Position numbers and translations under genes: made by a program. Below, piece by piece: positions 36,107 through 44,451 of a DNA stretch of 64,000 bases. The notes beneath the pieces were generated by a model, which saw only the letters and a list, made by a program, of their open reading frames with translations, did not search any database and had not been told where the DNA came from. Origin of the DNA: Methylicorpusculum oleiharenae (GTDB taxonomy: Bacteria > Pseudomonadota > Gammaproteobacteria > Methylococcales > Methylomonadaceae); the NCBI RefSeq assembly GCF_009828925.2, contig NZ_WUTY02000001.1, forward strand, positions 3,502,492-3,566,491. The letters run 5' to 3'. Positions within the stretch are counted from its first letter, which is position 1; every line of letters begins with the position of its first letter.

Positions 36107-37277
36107 GTTGGTGGCCCTCGGATGAAAATAGGCGTTCTAACGTGGCAGGAATCAACGCCTGATTGGCTTCGCGGATTCCCGTATGTTTGTTCTTGAGTGC
36201 TTGGTAAGCATCGAACATTTTTTCAATCCGTTCTTGCTCCCTGAGTGGTGGCAACCATATTTTTCGATGCAATATTTTTTCTGGTTGGATGCGAAGTCTT
36301 CTATCGCCCACACCCTTACTCGACCTCGCAAGCTCTTGCCAATCCTGTTCGGTCAGAAACAAAGTGATTAAAAACTTGGATGTTGCTTTTTCTAGGTCAA
36401 TATCAAATGTAGGAAATTCATTCGAAACATAGTAGCCATCGAATTCAGGTGGTACCAATGCGTATCCGCCTTCAAATGCGAAGAGACGGCTATAGATAAA
36501 CTGACCATTTCTGATTTTATAAAGCGTTTTTGCACTGGTGCGGCTGCCTTCGATTGGAGGTTTCTCGAATAATCCCTTGGCAAAACTGTAGATACCTATA
36601 TTGGGGTAGTTTTCATTGGCGTCTACGGTAACCGGAGATAGGGCTAGCTTAGCGAAATCGCCAATAGCAGTTTCTTTCCAACCCATTGACTTACGTTGTT
36701 CATCAGATAGATCACGACGGGTTGCCATCGAGATCAACAGCCGAAAAGCATCATTTTCAGCAGCATCCAGATGTTCTTTGACTTGCCGTACTTTGTCCGC
36801 CAATTGATTCAGGCGGGCAACGATGATTTGCTGCTTTTCTAACGAGGGTAATTGGATTTGCTGAGTTAAAAATCGATCTTCTTTAATTCGAACCCGGTTG
36901 GTTGTACCTTCGCTAGCAGCTTTGCATAGCTCAACAAAGGGTGTTGACCGAACTAGCCAACCCATGAATGAAGAGTCGAGCTTTTCGGCAAATTCGAAGG
37001 ATGGAAAATCGTTACTAACGATTGCGCCATCCAATTCCGGGGGAACAATGCCGATCGCACCATTTCTGGCATCAATCTTCGACAGGATAAGTTGATTGGC
37101 TCGAACCAATTGGCGAGATGTTCCTACATCACCGCCTCTTACTCTACCTCTGCTGAAAACGCCTTTGCCCCAAAGCCGAATCGTTACTTCATGATATTCA
37201 GTATTGAAATCAAGTATTGCGGTCTCATTGCTTCGCCTAAGCAACTCACCTAAAGAAACCATGGGCCACCGACTCAT
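36099..37277 (-). CDS. hsdS: Type I restriction-modification specificity subunit HsdS
   Basis: A 392-residue protein with the two-part layout of HsdS: a first target-recognition domain (about residues 5-150: WPMVSLGELLRRSNE...), a central conserved helix (LPSLEKQQIIVARLNQLADKVRQVKEHLDAAE), a second recognition domain (about 200-345) and a second conserved helix (LPPLREQERIEKMFDAYQAL). HsdS chooses the DNA target and joins two HsdM subunits. Its start overlaps the DUF1016 stop by four bases (ATGA) and its end overlaps the GHKL gene. It is intact, but the hsdM and hsdR genes of the locus are both broken, so no working type I enzyme can form from this locus alone. Confidence 0.9.
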   Translation of the reverse strand: MSRWPMVSLGELLRRSNETAILDFNTEYHEVTIRLWGKGVFSRGRVRGGDVGTSRQLVRANQLILSKIDARNGAIGIVPPELDGAIVSNDFPSFEFAEKLDSSFMGWLVRSTPFVELCKAASEGTTNRVRIKEDRFLTQQIQLPSLEKQQIIVARLNQLADKVRQVKEHLDAAENDAFRLLISMATRRDLSDEQRKSMGWKETAIGDFAKLALSPVTVDANENYPNIGIYSFAKGLFEKPPIEGSRTSAKTLYKIRNGQFIYSRLFAFEGGYALVPPEFDGYYVSNEFPTFDIDLEKATSKFLITLFLTEQDWQELARSSKGVGDRRLRIQPEKILHRKIWLPPLREQERIEKMFDAYQALKNKHTGIREANQALIPATLERLFSSEGHQHG

Positions 37278-38485
37278 GCCTCACCCTCATTTTTCGAACC
37301 CAACAACCGCCGCGCCTCCAACTCGGTCCGCGACCGCTCCAATTCTTCCGCCAACAGCTTTTCATTCGGCAGCACGGTTTGATATTCGGCGGCCAGTACC
37401 TTGTTCGGCAGGTTATCCAAGGCGTAATGGGCTTCTGCGGCACCCTTTGCGGCGCAGAGTATCAGGCCCACCGGCGGGTTTTCGCCGGGTTTCATCCAGT
37501 GTTCGCGGGCATAATTCAGGTACATGTGCATTTGGCCTGCATCGGCATAGCTGAACTTGCCGACCTTAAGGTCAATCACCACCAGACATTTCAGGCGGCG
37601 ATGGAAAAACAGCAAATCGATGCGAAACCAAGTATCGTCGAGCCGCAAGCGGCGCTGGCGACCGACAAAGGCAAAATCGTCGCCCAATTCCAGCAGAAAG
37701 TCGGCCAAATGCTGGATCAGCGCGTCTTCGAGATCGGATTCCGAGTATTGGTCTTTCAGGTTGAGAAATTCCAGTACGAACGGATCCTTGATGGCTTGTT
37801 CCGGGGTGATGGCGTCATCCGGTTCGGCGTGTTCCGCTTGCGCCAACATCGCGACTTTGTTTTTGGATAACGCGGCGCGCTCGTAAAACTGGCTGTTGAT
37901 CTGCCGATCCAGTTGCCGCACCGTCCAGCCGCAACGCAGGGCTTCGGTTTCGTAGAAGCCGCGCGCTTCCGGTTTTTTGACCGAAAGCAAGCGCACGTAA
38001 GCCGACCAGGGCAGTTGGAAGGCTTCGGCCAAGGTTGCGAGCGTGAGTAATTGTCCAGACGCTGTCTGGATAATTGGCGTTGAAGAAGATTCTGCAGACA
38101 ATGTCTGCTGAATGGGTGACATGAAAGATGGCGCAGACAGTGTCTGCGTATTTCGCGCTAATTTGCCAGACACCGTTTGGCAAATTGGCTCCAATGGCCA
38201 GGCCAGATAAAACGCCCGCATTTGCTGGAGATTACGAACGCTAAAGCCCCGGCCAAAACGATGGGTCAAATCGAGAGCAAGACGTTCAGTCAAGGCTTCA
38301 CCATACGCTGCGCGATCTTCGCCGCCTTGTTCGAATTCGACGATGCGGCGGCCTATCTCCCAATAACTGGCTGTCATTAAGGCATTGACGCTACGTGCGG
38401 CGGCGAGGCGAGCATTTTCCAGCAGTTGGACGATGTCGGTATGAATGTCACCGTAGGCAATAGGCAAATCGTTGGTTTCGCTCAT
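37274..38485 (-). CDS. DUF1016 (YhcG-like) PD-(D/E)XK nuclease
   Basis: A 403-residue protein with a GGTGGAG ribosome site. The N-terminal DUF1016 domain (about residues 15-105: SYWEIGRRIVEFEQGGEDRAAYGE, FGRGFSVRNLQQMRAFYLAWP) leads, after an inserted repeat region, to LPWSAYVRLLSVKKPEARGFYETEALRCGWTVRQLDRQI and a C-terminal nuclease domain (about 225-380) with DDTWFRIDLLFFHRRLKCLVVIDLK (Asp...Asp-x-Lys). Residues about 110-152 hold four QT(V/L/A)S repeats spaced 11, 13 and 13 residues, coded by palindromic DNA. This family is often found inside type I restriction loci, as here; its exact role in defence is unsettled. Confidence 0.87.
   Translation of the reverse strand: MSETNDLPIAYGDIHTDIVQLLENARLAAARSVNALMTASYWEIGRRIVEFEQGGEDRAAYGEALTERLALDLTHRFGRGFSVRNLQQMRAFYLAWPLEPICQTVSGKLARNTQTLSAPSFMSPIQQTLSAESSSTPIIQTASGQLLTLATLAEAFQLPWSAYVRLLSVKKPEARGFYETEALRCGWTVRQLDRQINSQFYERAALSKNKVAMLAQAEHAEPDDAITPEQAIKDPFVLEFLNLKDQYSESDLEDALIQHLADFLLELGDDFAFVGRQRRLRLDDTWFRIDLLFFHRRLKCLVVIDLKVGKFSYADAGQMHMYLNYAREHWMKPGENPPVGLILCAAKGAAEAHYALDNLPNKVLAAEYQTVLPNEKLLAEELERSRTELEARRLLGSKNEGEA
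38049..38186. repeat. Four palindromes inside the DUF1016 gene encoding QTxS repeats
   Basis: Perfect or near-perfect palindromes with GACA/TGTC cores: 38049-38075 (TCCAGAC-GCT-GTCTGGA core), 38094-38108 (GCAGACA-A-TGTCTGC), 38132-38148 (CGCAGACA-G-TGTCTGCG) and 38160-38186 (AATTTGCCA...TGGCAAATT). Centres are 39, 39 and 33 bp apart, all multiples of three. Each encodes Gln-Thr-(Val/Leu/Ala)-Ser. Confidence 0.85.
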
Positions 38486-38577
38486 AGCTCCACCTCACGT
38501 TTTAACGTCTCGACTCGGGACGCTGGAGCGTCTGTGACTGGGTTACCACGCGCAACGTTGGAATCATGGCGTTGAGA

Positions 38578-38600
38578 TTTCCGAGACAGTGTCTCGGAAA
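38578..38600. repeat. Perfect 23-bp palindrome after hsdM
   Basis: TTTCCGAGACA-G-TGTCTCGGAAA with 11-bp arms and the same GACA-N-TGTC core as the four palindromes inside the DUF1016 gene, three bases past the hsdM stop. It may form a hairpin in the operon mRNA. Confidence 0.8.
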
Positions 38601-38603
38601 TGT

Positions 38604-39509
38604 TCATTGCTCCACCTTATGAACCAAGGTTTCGATCTCGCCCAATAAACGCATGACCTCGGTTTCGTGGCTGCGCATGCTGGCAATCAGGTCTTTGGGA
38701 TCGGCATGTTCCAGGCCTGCCTTGGCGTGGGGATTCTTTTGATCGAGATTATAAATCGGCCAGTACTGCGCATCCCCTTCGCTTTGTGCGGCTTTAGCGG
38801 CGGCTTCGTGGGCTTGTTGTTTGGCTTTCAGATCGCGCAGCTGGGTTTGCAATGCGGCTTTGTCGCCATTGCCGGCGGCGGATACAGCTTGCTCCAGTTC
38901 GCGAATCTGTTTGCCCAATGCCAGAGACGAAGCGCGTTCATTTTTGGCGCGTTGCCAGTGGGGTTCCGCGGCAGTCAAAGCTTCCGTGCTTTTTCTGGCA
39001 AAGTCGACTTTCCAGGCTTGCGGGGTTTCCTCGCGGTTGTGCCACCAGTTTAAGGCCGGTTCCAGTTCCTCGAATTGCAACGGTGCGGTTTTGCTGTATT
39101 TCTTGCGGCCTTCCGGTAACGGTTGTTCGTAATACCAGATGGTTTCGGTGGGGCCGCCGCGCTCGAAAAACAGCAGATTGGCAGGAATGTCGGTGTACGG
39201 CGCAAATACGCCTTGCGGTAGACGGACAATGGTATGCAGGTTGAATTCCTTGAGCAGTTCTTCCTTGATGGTGGCACAAACGCCATCGCCAAACAGAATG
39301 CCGTTAGGGACAACCACACCGGCGCGACCTCCACGGACGGAGGAAGTGCCGGAATGGACGGGATCCATTCCGGTACGACCTCCGCGTTCTGCGCCAAAAC
39401 CGGCAACACGCAATTTGCGCATGATCAATTGCAAGAACAGCAAAGCGGTTTCAGAGGTTTGCATGTTGGCCGGAAAATTGGCTTTAATGCCCGCTTCTTC
39501 TTCGCCACC
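38604..39509 (-). pseudogene. hsdM: Type I methyltransferase HsdM, 5'-truncated
   Basis: Only the C-terminal 301 residues remain. hsdM homology begins at GGEEEAGIKANFPANMQTSETALLFLQLIMRKL, the segment that normally follows the catalytic NPPF motif; the motif, SAM-binding loop and N-terminal helices are absent. Upstream the frame runs into 105 bp copied from the acr3 3' end, so a Met start at 39569 is an artefact of that junction. The rest has VVVPNGILFGDGVCATIKEELLKEFNLHTIVRLPQGVFAPYTDIPANLLFF and the usual long C-terminal helices (WQRAKNERASSLALGKQIRELEQ, LLGEIETLVHKVE). A 51-base in-frame palindromic insertion adds 17 residues before GGRAGVVVP. It cannot methylate DNA as it stands. Confidence 0.85.
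39319..39383. repeat. 51-bp in-frame palindromic insertion in hsdM
   Basis: Bounded by near-identical 14-base direct repeats, CCGGCGCGACCTCC (39319-39332) and CCGGTACGACCTCC (39370-39383), offset 51 bp. Between them lies the palindrome CCGGAATGGA-CGGGA-TCCATTCCGG (39349-39373). It adds 17 codons to hsdM without shifting the frame. Confidence 0.7.
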
Positions 39510-39511
39510 GA

Positions 39512-39616
39512 GAAGGCCATCACCGCTCTGGCATTGGTTTGCTGATGTAAACTCAAGAGCGCTCTTCACCGAACCAATGTTGTGTACGTTTGCAAAACCC
39601 TACCAGAGCCAGCATC
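39512..39616 (-). repeat. 105-bp inverted copy of the acr3 3' end at the hsdM/hsdR breakpoint
   Basis: The reverse complement is identical, base for base as far as I can read, to 49063-49167. It joins the truncated hsdR and hsdM genes. It includes acr3 coding sequence (the last 21 codons plus stop) and 41 bp of the DNA after it. Confidence 0.92.
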
Positions 39617-40447
39617 GCTGGAAGGGTTAGTCAACGCCTGGTAAATGCCAAAGTACATCTCACGGTCTTGGCTGACATCGTTACTGGAAATCTTGTAGCG
39701 GGCATCGCCAAACGGCGCAAACATTTTAGCCATTGGATCATCAACCAGGATATTACGATCAGCAAGAAACAAAATCTTGGGCCGTCGGTATTCCCCGGTT
39801 CTGTTCCAGCGGCTATTCCAGAGTTTCCAACACAGTTGAAATGCTACGCAGGTTTTACCTGTTCCAGTAGCCAAGGTGGCGAGTATGCGTTTGTGTCCCA
39901 ACAAAATCGCTTCCATGACTCGGTTGATGGCGATGACTTGATAATAACGGGGGATCTTGCCGGACACCAGATTAAAGGGTTCCAGTAAGTGATTACTGAC
40001 TGCTTCAGGTATAGCCGCAGACGAGGCTATTCGGCGCCACAGATCAGCCGGACTTGGGTAATGATCAATGTATTGCTCAGTGCCTGTCGTATAATCAATT
40101 TCGATAATTCGGTGGCCATTGGTAGCGTAAGCAAATTTTAGTCCGAGAGTTTCAGCGTATTCGCGGGCTTGTTGGACGCCTGTTTCGGCAGGAAAAGTTA
40201 TATTTTTGGCTTCGACAACGGCGATCGGTAAATCTCGACGATAATAAAGCAGGTAATCAGCACGTTTTTGATTGCCGCGTCTGACTTTGCCACCAGAAAC
40301 GATAATCCGGCCATTTGTAAAAATGCGCTGTTCACCGATCGAATGAGGGGAGGAGGACCAACCTGCCAGAACCAGTTTTGGGGTGACAAATTCACGGCTG
40401 GTATCGGCTTCTGTCATAACACTGTCTCGTTTTATATCCTTTTCCAT
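39617..40447 (-). pseudogene. hsdR: Type I restriction enzyme HsdR, 3'-truncated
   Basis: Only the first 277 codons remain of a gene normally around 800-1,000 codons. The N-terminal nuclease domain is present (RADYLLYYRRDLPIAVVEAKN, Asp...Glu-x-Lys, about residues 62-82), followed by the start of the helicase motor with motif I (ILATLATGTGKTCVAFQL, about 190-207) and FLADRNILVDDPM. The frame breaks after YFGIYQALTNPSSD and continues 16 residues through acr3-derived sequence to a stop at 39566. The ATG at 40417 (MTEADTSREF) is an alternative start. Helicase motifs II-VI are missing, so no restriction activity is expected. Confidence 0.88.
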
Positions 40448-40637
40448 TCGATGAGTGTCCTAAATTAAGTCGCCTGGCAGAAGAGTCCGGTAGATTATAA
40501 CAAGGTAGGGTGCATTAAGCATGTCATGGACGAAATGGAGTTATCTTGCTAAGTCCTATTAAGCAAAGCCGATGCGCAGGATGCAATCTGCAAACGGGCA
40601 TCCAGTGCCATGAATAATATGCTTCGAGCTATCCATG

Positions 40638-40672
40638 TGACCTGGATTCCGGCAATCCCTACCGGAATGACG
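40638..40672. repeat. 35-bp dispersed palindromic repeat, copy B
   Basis: TGACCTGGATTCCGGCAATC... to CCGGAATGACG, matching copy A at 18349-18383 with a few differences. It lies in the 276-bp gap between hsdR and the acyltransferase gene, where I see no gene. Confidence 0.6.
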
Positions 40673-40723
40673 CACCCGAATAGATAGCTGAAACATTCTT
40701 ATAATAAAGAGCCTTCATCAACG

Positions 40724-42457
40724 TTACGAATTCAAAGAAACTGGTTTGTCGATATAGCGCTGGCGTTTTTTGGGTGCGATTTTGTCAATCTCAACCATGA
40801 TCAGGCTATCGATACAGTTGTTAAATTCCGGATCGATATTGAAGTCTATGAAATGACAGCCTTTGTCTATACACAGTTCCACATATTGTTTGTAAAGGGT
40901 CGGCACTTTAACGCCCAGTTTTTTTAGCTCCTTATTCAGCACTTTGAAGCTGATAGGGTAATCGTCACTGAATTCTTCACGCGCAAATTGCTCACATTCT
41001 TCGGACATGACGAACGGCATTCGTGCCTTGGCAGAAGTTAATGGTGAGCCAAATTGCTGACGGTAAAAACCGATGATCATTTCTTTAGCCAATTGTGGAT
41101 AAGCGTTACTCAGACTGAGGGGGCCAAATAAATATTTGATGTCCGGTTGTTCCCGTAAGTAAGCACCGATGCCGTACCACAGGTAATCCAGGCTATGCTG
41201 GCCCCAATACCGGGGTTGCACGAAGCTGCGGCCAAGCTCTATGCTGTTAGGCAGGTAGCTGGAAAATTGGCCTTGCAAGTCGAACAAGGTATGGGTGTAA
41301 AAACCTTCTATCCCATATTCCGCCATGATCCGCGGGCCTTCACCCAAGCGGTAGGCGCCCACGATTTCCAAGCCGATGTCGTCCCACAAAACGATGTGAC
41401 TGTAATACACATCGAAACTATCCAAATCAAGCGACAGGCCTGTGCCTTCTTCTACTGTGCGAAAAGTAAGCTCGCGTAAGCGGGCAATTTCCTGCATCAC
41501 AGGACAATCGCTGGTAAAGCGATAAAGAAAGATTTTTTTTCCGTCTCGGGTTTCGCCCAACTGCCGCGACTGGTACAGGGCTTTTTTTACGGCTTTGGCA
41601 TCAGCGGGGTGTATCACTGTAGCAACAGTGTCGAACAAAGGCGTTTTTTGTTTTTTGCCGAGGTTCAATACATGTTTGCGGAAACGCTTGCAAAGCAATT
41701 TATTGCTTTCACCGGATTGATCGATTGCGCTGTAGGGTATCGGTGCGCCAACCTGAAATTTGATGGTTTGGTTCTTTTTATTGAACATTTCCTGAACCAA
41801 TAACAGCGTGCCTAACGGCTTATATAAGGTCGACATGCTGTAAAAAATAGCCGAATTCTTAGCCTTGATATGAATGGGTAAAATGGGGCATTTCGCCTTC
41901 CTGGCCAGTTTTAAAAATCCGCTTTGCCAGGCACCATCCCTTATGCCTTTAGGCGTTATTCTGGAGACTTCGCCGGCCGGAAAAATGATTATGGCCTCTT
42001 CATTTTTCAGTGCCTGCAGCATCGCCTGATAAGTTTCTTTGAGTTGTTTTTTGCCGCTGAGTACGTCCACCGGCAAGAACACCGATTCCAATGGCTGCAT
42101 GTGTGACAGGACACGATTGGCGACAATGCGCACATCCGGCCTGACCGAACGAATCAGCTTTACCAGTGCCAGGCCGTCAAGAGTGCCGATAGGGTGGTTG
42201 GCGACGATCAGCATGCGACCTTCTGAAGGGATATTGTTATAGGAGTCGTTATCGACCTGGTAATTGAACTTGAAATACGCCAGCATCTTGTCTAAAAATG
42301 CAAAGCCGCGAAGATGCTGGTTTTTTCGGATGACATCGTTGAAGTCATCTTCATGAATTAATTTTTTTAAGGCTTTTACTACCAGTTTGTTGTCTTTACC
42401 CAGTTTAAAATCGGGATAGGTTTGACGTAATATGTTTTCGGCATCAATCATCGGCAA
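40724..42457 (-). CDS. olsF: OlsF-like bifunctional acyltransferase (PlsC plus GNAT-type domains)
   Basis: A 577-residue fusion. The N-terminal half (about residues 75-265) is a PlsC-type glycerolipid acyltransferase with ANHPIGTLDG (the His...Asp catalytic block), FLPVDVLSG and IIIFPAGEVSR. The C-terminal half (about 310-560) is an OlsB/GNAT-like N-acyltransferase (FLYRFTSDCPVMQEIARLRELTFRTVEEGTG, EIVGAYRLGEG, IELGRSFVQPRYWG). This order and length fit OlsF, which makes phosphorus-free ornithine lipids by acylating ornithine and then its product. Related fusions may instead acylate other amines, so the substrate is inferred. It is divergent from the PlcP-like gene across a 217-bp gap holding a putative PhoB box. 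Confidence 0.78.
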   Translation of the reverse strand: MPMIDAENILRQTYPDFKLGKDNKLVVKALKKLIHEDDFNDVIRKNQHLRGFAFLDKMLAYFKFNYQVDNDSYNNIPSEGRMLIVANHPIGTLDGLALVKLIRSVRPDVRIVANRVLSHMQPLESVFLPVDVLSGKKQLKETYQAMLQALKNEEAIIIFPAGEVSRITPKGIRDGAWQSGFLKLARKAKCPILPIHIKAKNSAIFYSMSTLYKPLGTLLLVQEMFNKKNQTIKFQVGAPIPYSAIDQSGESNKLLCKRFRKHVLNLGKKQKTPLFDTVATVIHPADAKAVKKALYQSRQLGETRDGKKIFLYRFTSDCPVMQEIARLRELTFRTVEEGTGLSLDLDSFDVYYSHIVLWDDIGLEIVGAYRLGEGPRIMAEYGIEGFYTHTLFDLQGQFSSYLPNSIELGRSFVQPRYWGQHSLDYLWYGIGAYLREQPDIKYLFGPLSLSNAYPQLAKEMIIGFYRQQFGSPLTSAKARMPFVMSEECEQFAREEFSDDYPISFKVLNKELKKLGVKVPTLYKQYVELCIDKGCHFIDFNIDPEFNNCIDSLIMVEIDKIAPKKRQRYIDKPVSLNS

Positions 42458-42601
42458 GTTCCAGCATTAACAGAGAATAAAGCCGATTCTAGGCAGGAAT
42501 TGTGTCATTTATATTAAACGCACAAATGGCAGTAAGCGCACCGCCAAAATAATGCGGATTGCAGTTGTTTTTTAAATCAAAATGGCCGGCATAAAGTCAT
42601 T

Positions 42602-42619
42602 CCGTCATTCAATTGTCAT
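42602..42619 (+). promoter_or_regulatory. Putative PhoB box between the OlsF-like and PlcP-like genes
   Basis: CCGTCAT (42602-42608) and TTGTCAT (42613-42619) are 11 bp apart with spacer TCAA, a good match to the two-repeat Pho-box consensus. It lies 55 bp before the PlcP-like start and could also act on the divergent acyltransferase gene. Confidence 0.65.
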
Positions 42620-42674
42620 AATTAGCTAACAAAATAGTGGTATCCGGCAGCTTGCCGCTTTTTGTTAACTATTT

Positions 42675-43466
42675 ATGACCAGTCCACAGTACCGCACAAT
42701 CTGGATTTCCGATCTTCACATCGGTTCCACCCAATGCCAAGCCGATACGCTATTGGATTTTCTCAAGCACAATGACAGCGAGAAACTCTATTTGGTGGGC
42801 GACATCATTGATTTTTGGGCGCTATCAAAAAAAATGTACTGGCCACCCGACCATAACACCATTATCCAAAAGCTGTTACGCAAGGCCCGTCATGGGACTC
42901 AAATCATCTACATACCGGGCAATCACGATGAAAACATCAGAGAATACGACAGCTTTGTCTTTGGTGATGTGGTTGTTAAAAATTCTGACATTCATACCAC
43001 TGTCACAGGGCAACAATTTCTTATCGTCCATGGCGACGAGTACGACACCATTGCTCGCCATCATCAATGGCTTGCCAAAATCGGTAGCATCGGTTACGAC
43101 TGGTTGATTGATATCAATCGTGTGTTACGTTTCTTCAGGCGATTGCTGGGCGTGCAATCCCAATTTTCGCTTGCCGCATATGTCAAATTCAAGGTCAAAA
43201 ATGTCGTGCAGTTTATTTCCGATTACGAAGAAAGCATTGTTCACACGCTTAAGCATGAAAAGCTGGATGGCGTGATTTGCGGGCATATACACCATGCCGA
43301 AATCAAGCAAATTGAAGGTTTTTGGTACGTCAATACGGGCGATTTTGTGGAGAGTTGCACGGCGATCGTCGAGCACTTCGACGGGAGACTGGAGATGCTG
43401 CATTGGCGTAAACAAGAACAACAAGATCAGGAAACGCCATTATCGTTAGGCTTAGGCGATAGTTAG
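42675..43466 (+). CDS. PlcP/LpxH-like metallophosphoesterase
   Basis: A 263-residue calcineurin-type phosphoesterase of the COG2908 type with all metal-binding blocks: ISDLHIG (about residues 12-18), LVGDIIDFW (about 40-48), YIPGNHDE (about 78-85), LIVHGDEYD (about 115-123) and CGHIHHAEI (about 200-208). It is usually annotated as UDP-2,3-diacylglucosamine hydrolase, but the spacing (DFLKHNDSEKLYLVGDIIDFW and HNTIIQKLLRKARHGTQIIYIPGNHDE) matches PlcP, the phospholipase C that degrades phosphatidylethanolamine and phosphatidylglycerol in phosphate-starved rhizobia and marine bacteria. The Pho box and the neighbouring OlsF-like gene favour PlcP. An LpxH role cannot be excluded. Confidence 0.8.
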   Translation: MTSPQYRTIWISDLHIGSTQCQADTLLDFLKHNDSEKLYLVGDIIDFWALSKKMYWPPDHNTIIQKLLRKARHGTQIIYIPGNHDENIREYDSFVFGDVVVKNSDIHTTVTGQQFLIVHGDEYDTIARHHQWLAKIGSIGYDWLIDINRVLRFFRRLLGVQSQFSLAAYVKFKVKNVVQFISDYEESIVHTLKHEKLDGVICGHIHHAEIKQIEGFWYVNTGDFVESCTAIVEHFDGRLEMLHWRKQEQQDQETPLSLGLGDS

Positions 43467-43596
43467 CAATATCGAGCCTAAGCCGTTCTAAAAGATCACA
43501 ATAGTGTCTCACTTCATTGCCATTATCCGTTTTGAATAGTGCAGAAAGCACTGTAGCGGTTTTATCCGGCAATAATCTGTGCGTGTTGACTCAAAA

Positions 43597-43636
43597 ATGT
43601 CACCAAATCTTCATCAAACGTTAAACGTTTTGTCAT
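43597..43636 (+). promoter_or_regulatory. Putative PhoB box upstream of the DUF1566 PEP-CTERM gene
   Basis: Heptamers in an 11-bp phase: ATGTCAC (43597), TCTTCAT (43608), CGTTAAA (43619, weak) and TTGTCAT (43630), with a possible TTGACTC at 43586. The last ends 86 bp before the ATG. Confidence 0.6.
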
Positions 43637-43722
43637 AAAAAACTTTTAGACTCATCGCGTCTTGATGTTTTTTGACGCAGATTATTTCCCGGTTTATATC
43701 CATCTACTTAGGAGCAGATTCA

Positions 43723-44451
43723 ATGAATACCCGTGCTAAAAAAGTTTTTTCAGCCGCACTAATGAGTGGCGGGCTTATGTTTTCAGGCTTATCAGAAGCG
43801 GTTTTGATGGATCGCGGTAACGGTATGATCTATGACACGGTTCTTGATGTCACCTGGTTACAGGATGCAAATTATGCAAAAACCTCAGGTCAGCATGAGT
43901 CCGGATTGATGACTTGGGAACAGGCGAACGCTTGGGCCGATGGTCTGGTTTACGGCGGTGTTAGCGATTGGCGTTTGCCGACTTTGTCAGCAGCAAACAG
44001 CTCGGCTTTTGACTATGAATTTGCGTATGACGGCAGCACCGATTACGGTTACAACATTACCAGTCCAAATTCGGAATTGGCTTATATGTATCACGTCAAT
44101 CTGTTAAACAGAGGCTTTTATTCAATATTCGGAGATGAAGAACAATTGGGTTGGAATGAAACGCCGAATGCCTTTTTTAGAGACGGTGTAACAAACGCAG
44201 CAAAGTCAATCGTAAATCTGGAAGCCAATGTATTCTGGACAAACCTTGAATATGCTCCTGACAACGCTTCATTCGCATGGGCTTTTGCAACTGATTTTGG
44301 TGTTCAAAGCGATCTGAATAAAAGTGGCGAATATCTGGCGTGGGCCGTACGCTCAGGTGATATTGCGGCAGTTCCTCTGCCAGCTCCGGTCTGGTTTTTG
44401 GGCAGCAGTCTTTTAGGTTTGATGGGCTTGCGCAGAAAAGGCGCAATCTGA
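43723..44451 (+). CDS. DUF1566 PEP-CTERM protein
   Basis: The ATG at 43723 follows AGGAGCAG; an in-frame upstream start (43672) would fuse 17 unlikely residues to the signal peptide. The 242-residue exported protein has a signal peptide (KKVFSAALMSGGLMFSGLSEA), a DUF1566 core (DTVLDVTWLQDANYAKTSG, then LMTWEQANAWADGLVYGGVSDWRLPT, and VFWTNLEYAP...AWAFATDFG), and a PEP-CTERM tail (VPLPAPVWFLGSSLLGLMG then LRRKGA). DUF1566 proteins are small lectin-like or FGE-like surface proteins of unknown role. A Pho-box-like array upstream suggests phosphate control. Confidence 0.83.
   Translation: MNTRAKKVFSAALMSGGLMFSGLSEAVLMDRGNGMIYDTVLDVTWLQDANYAKTSGQHESGLMTWEQANAWADGLVYGGVSDWRLPTLSAANSSAFDYEFAYDGSTDYGYNITSPNSELAYMYHVNLLNRGFYSIFGDEEQLGWNETPNAFFRDGVTNAAKSIVNLEANVFWTNLEYAPDNASFAWAFATDFGVQSDLNKSGEYLAWAVRSGDIAAVPLPAPVWFLGSSLLGLMGLRRKGAI

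Noticed and set aside
38049-38186. CRISPR-like array in the DUF1016 gene
   Set aside because: The units are short palindromes of differing arms inside a conserved open frame, with no constant repeat or unique spacers of CRISPR length.
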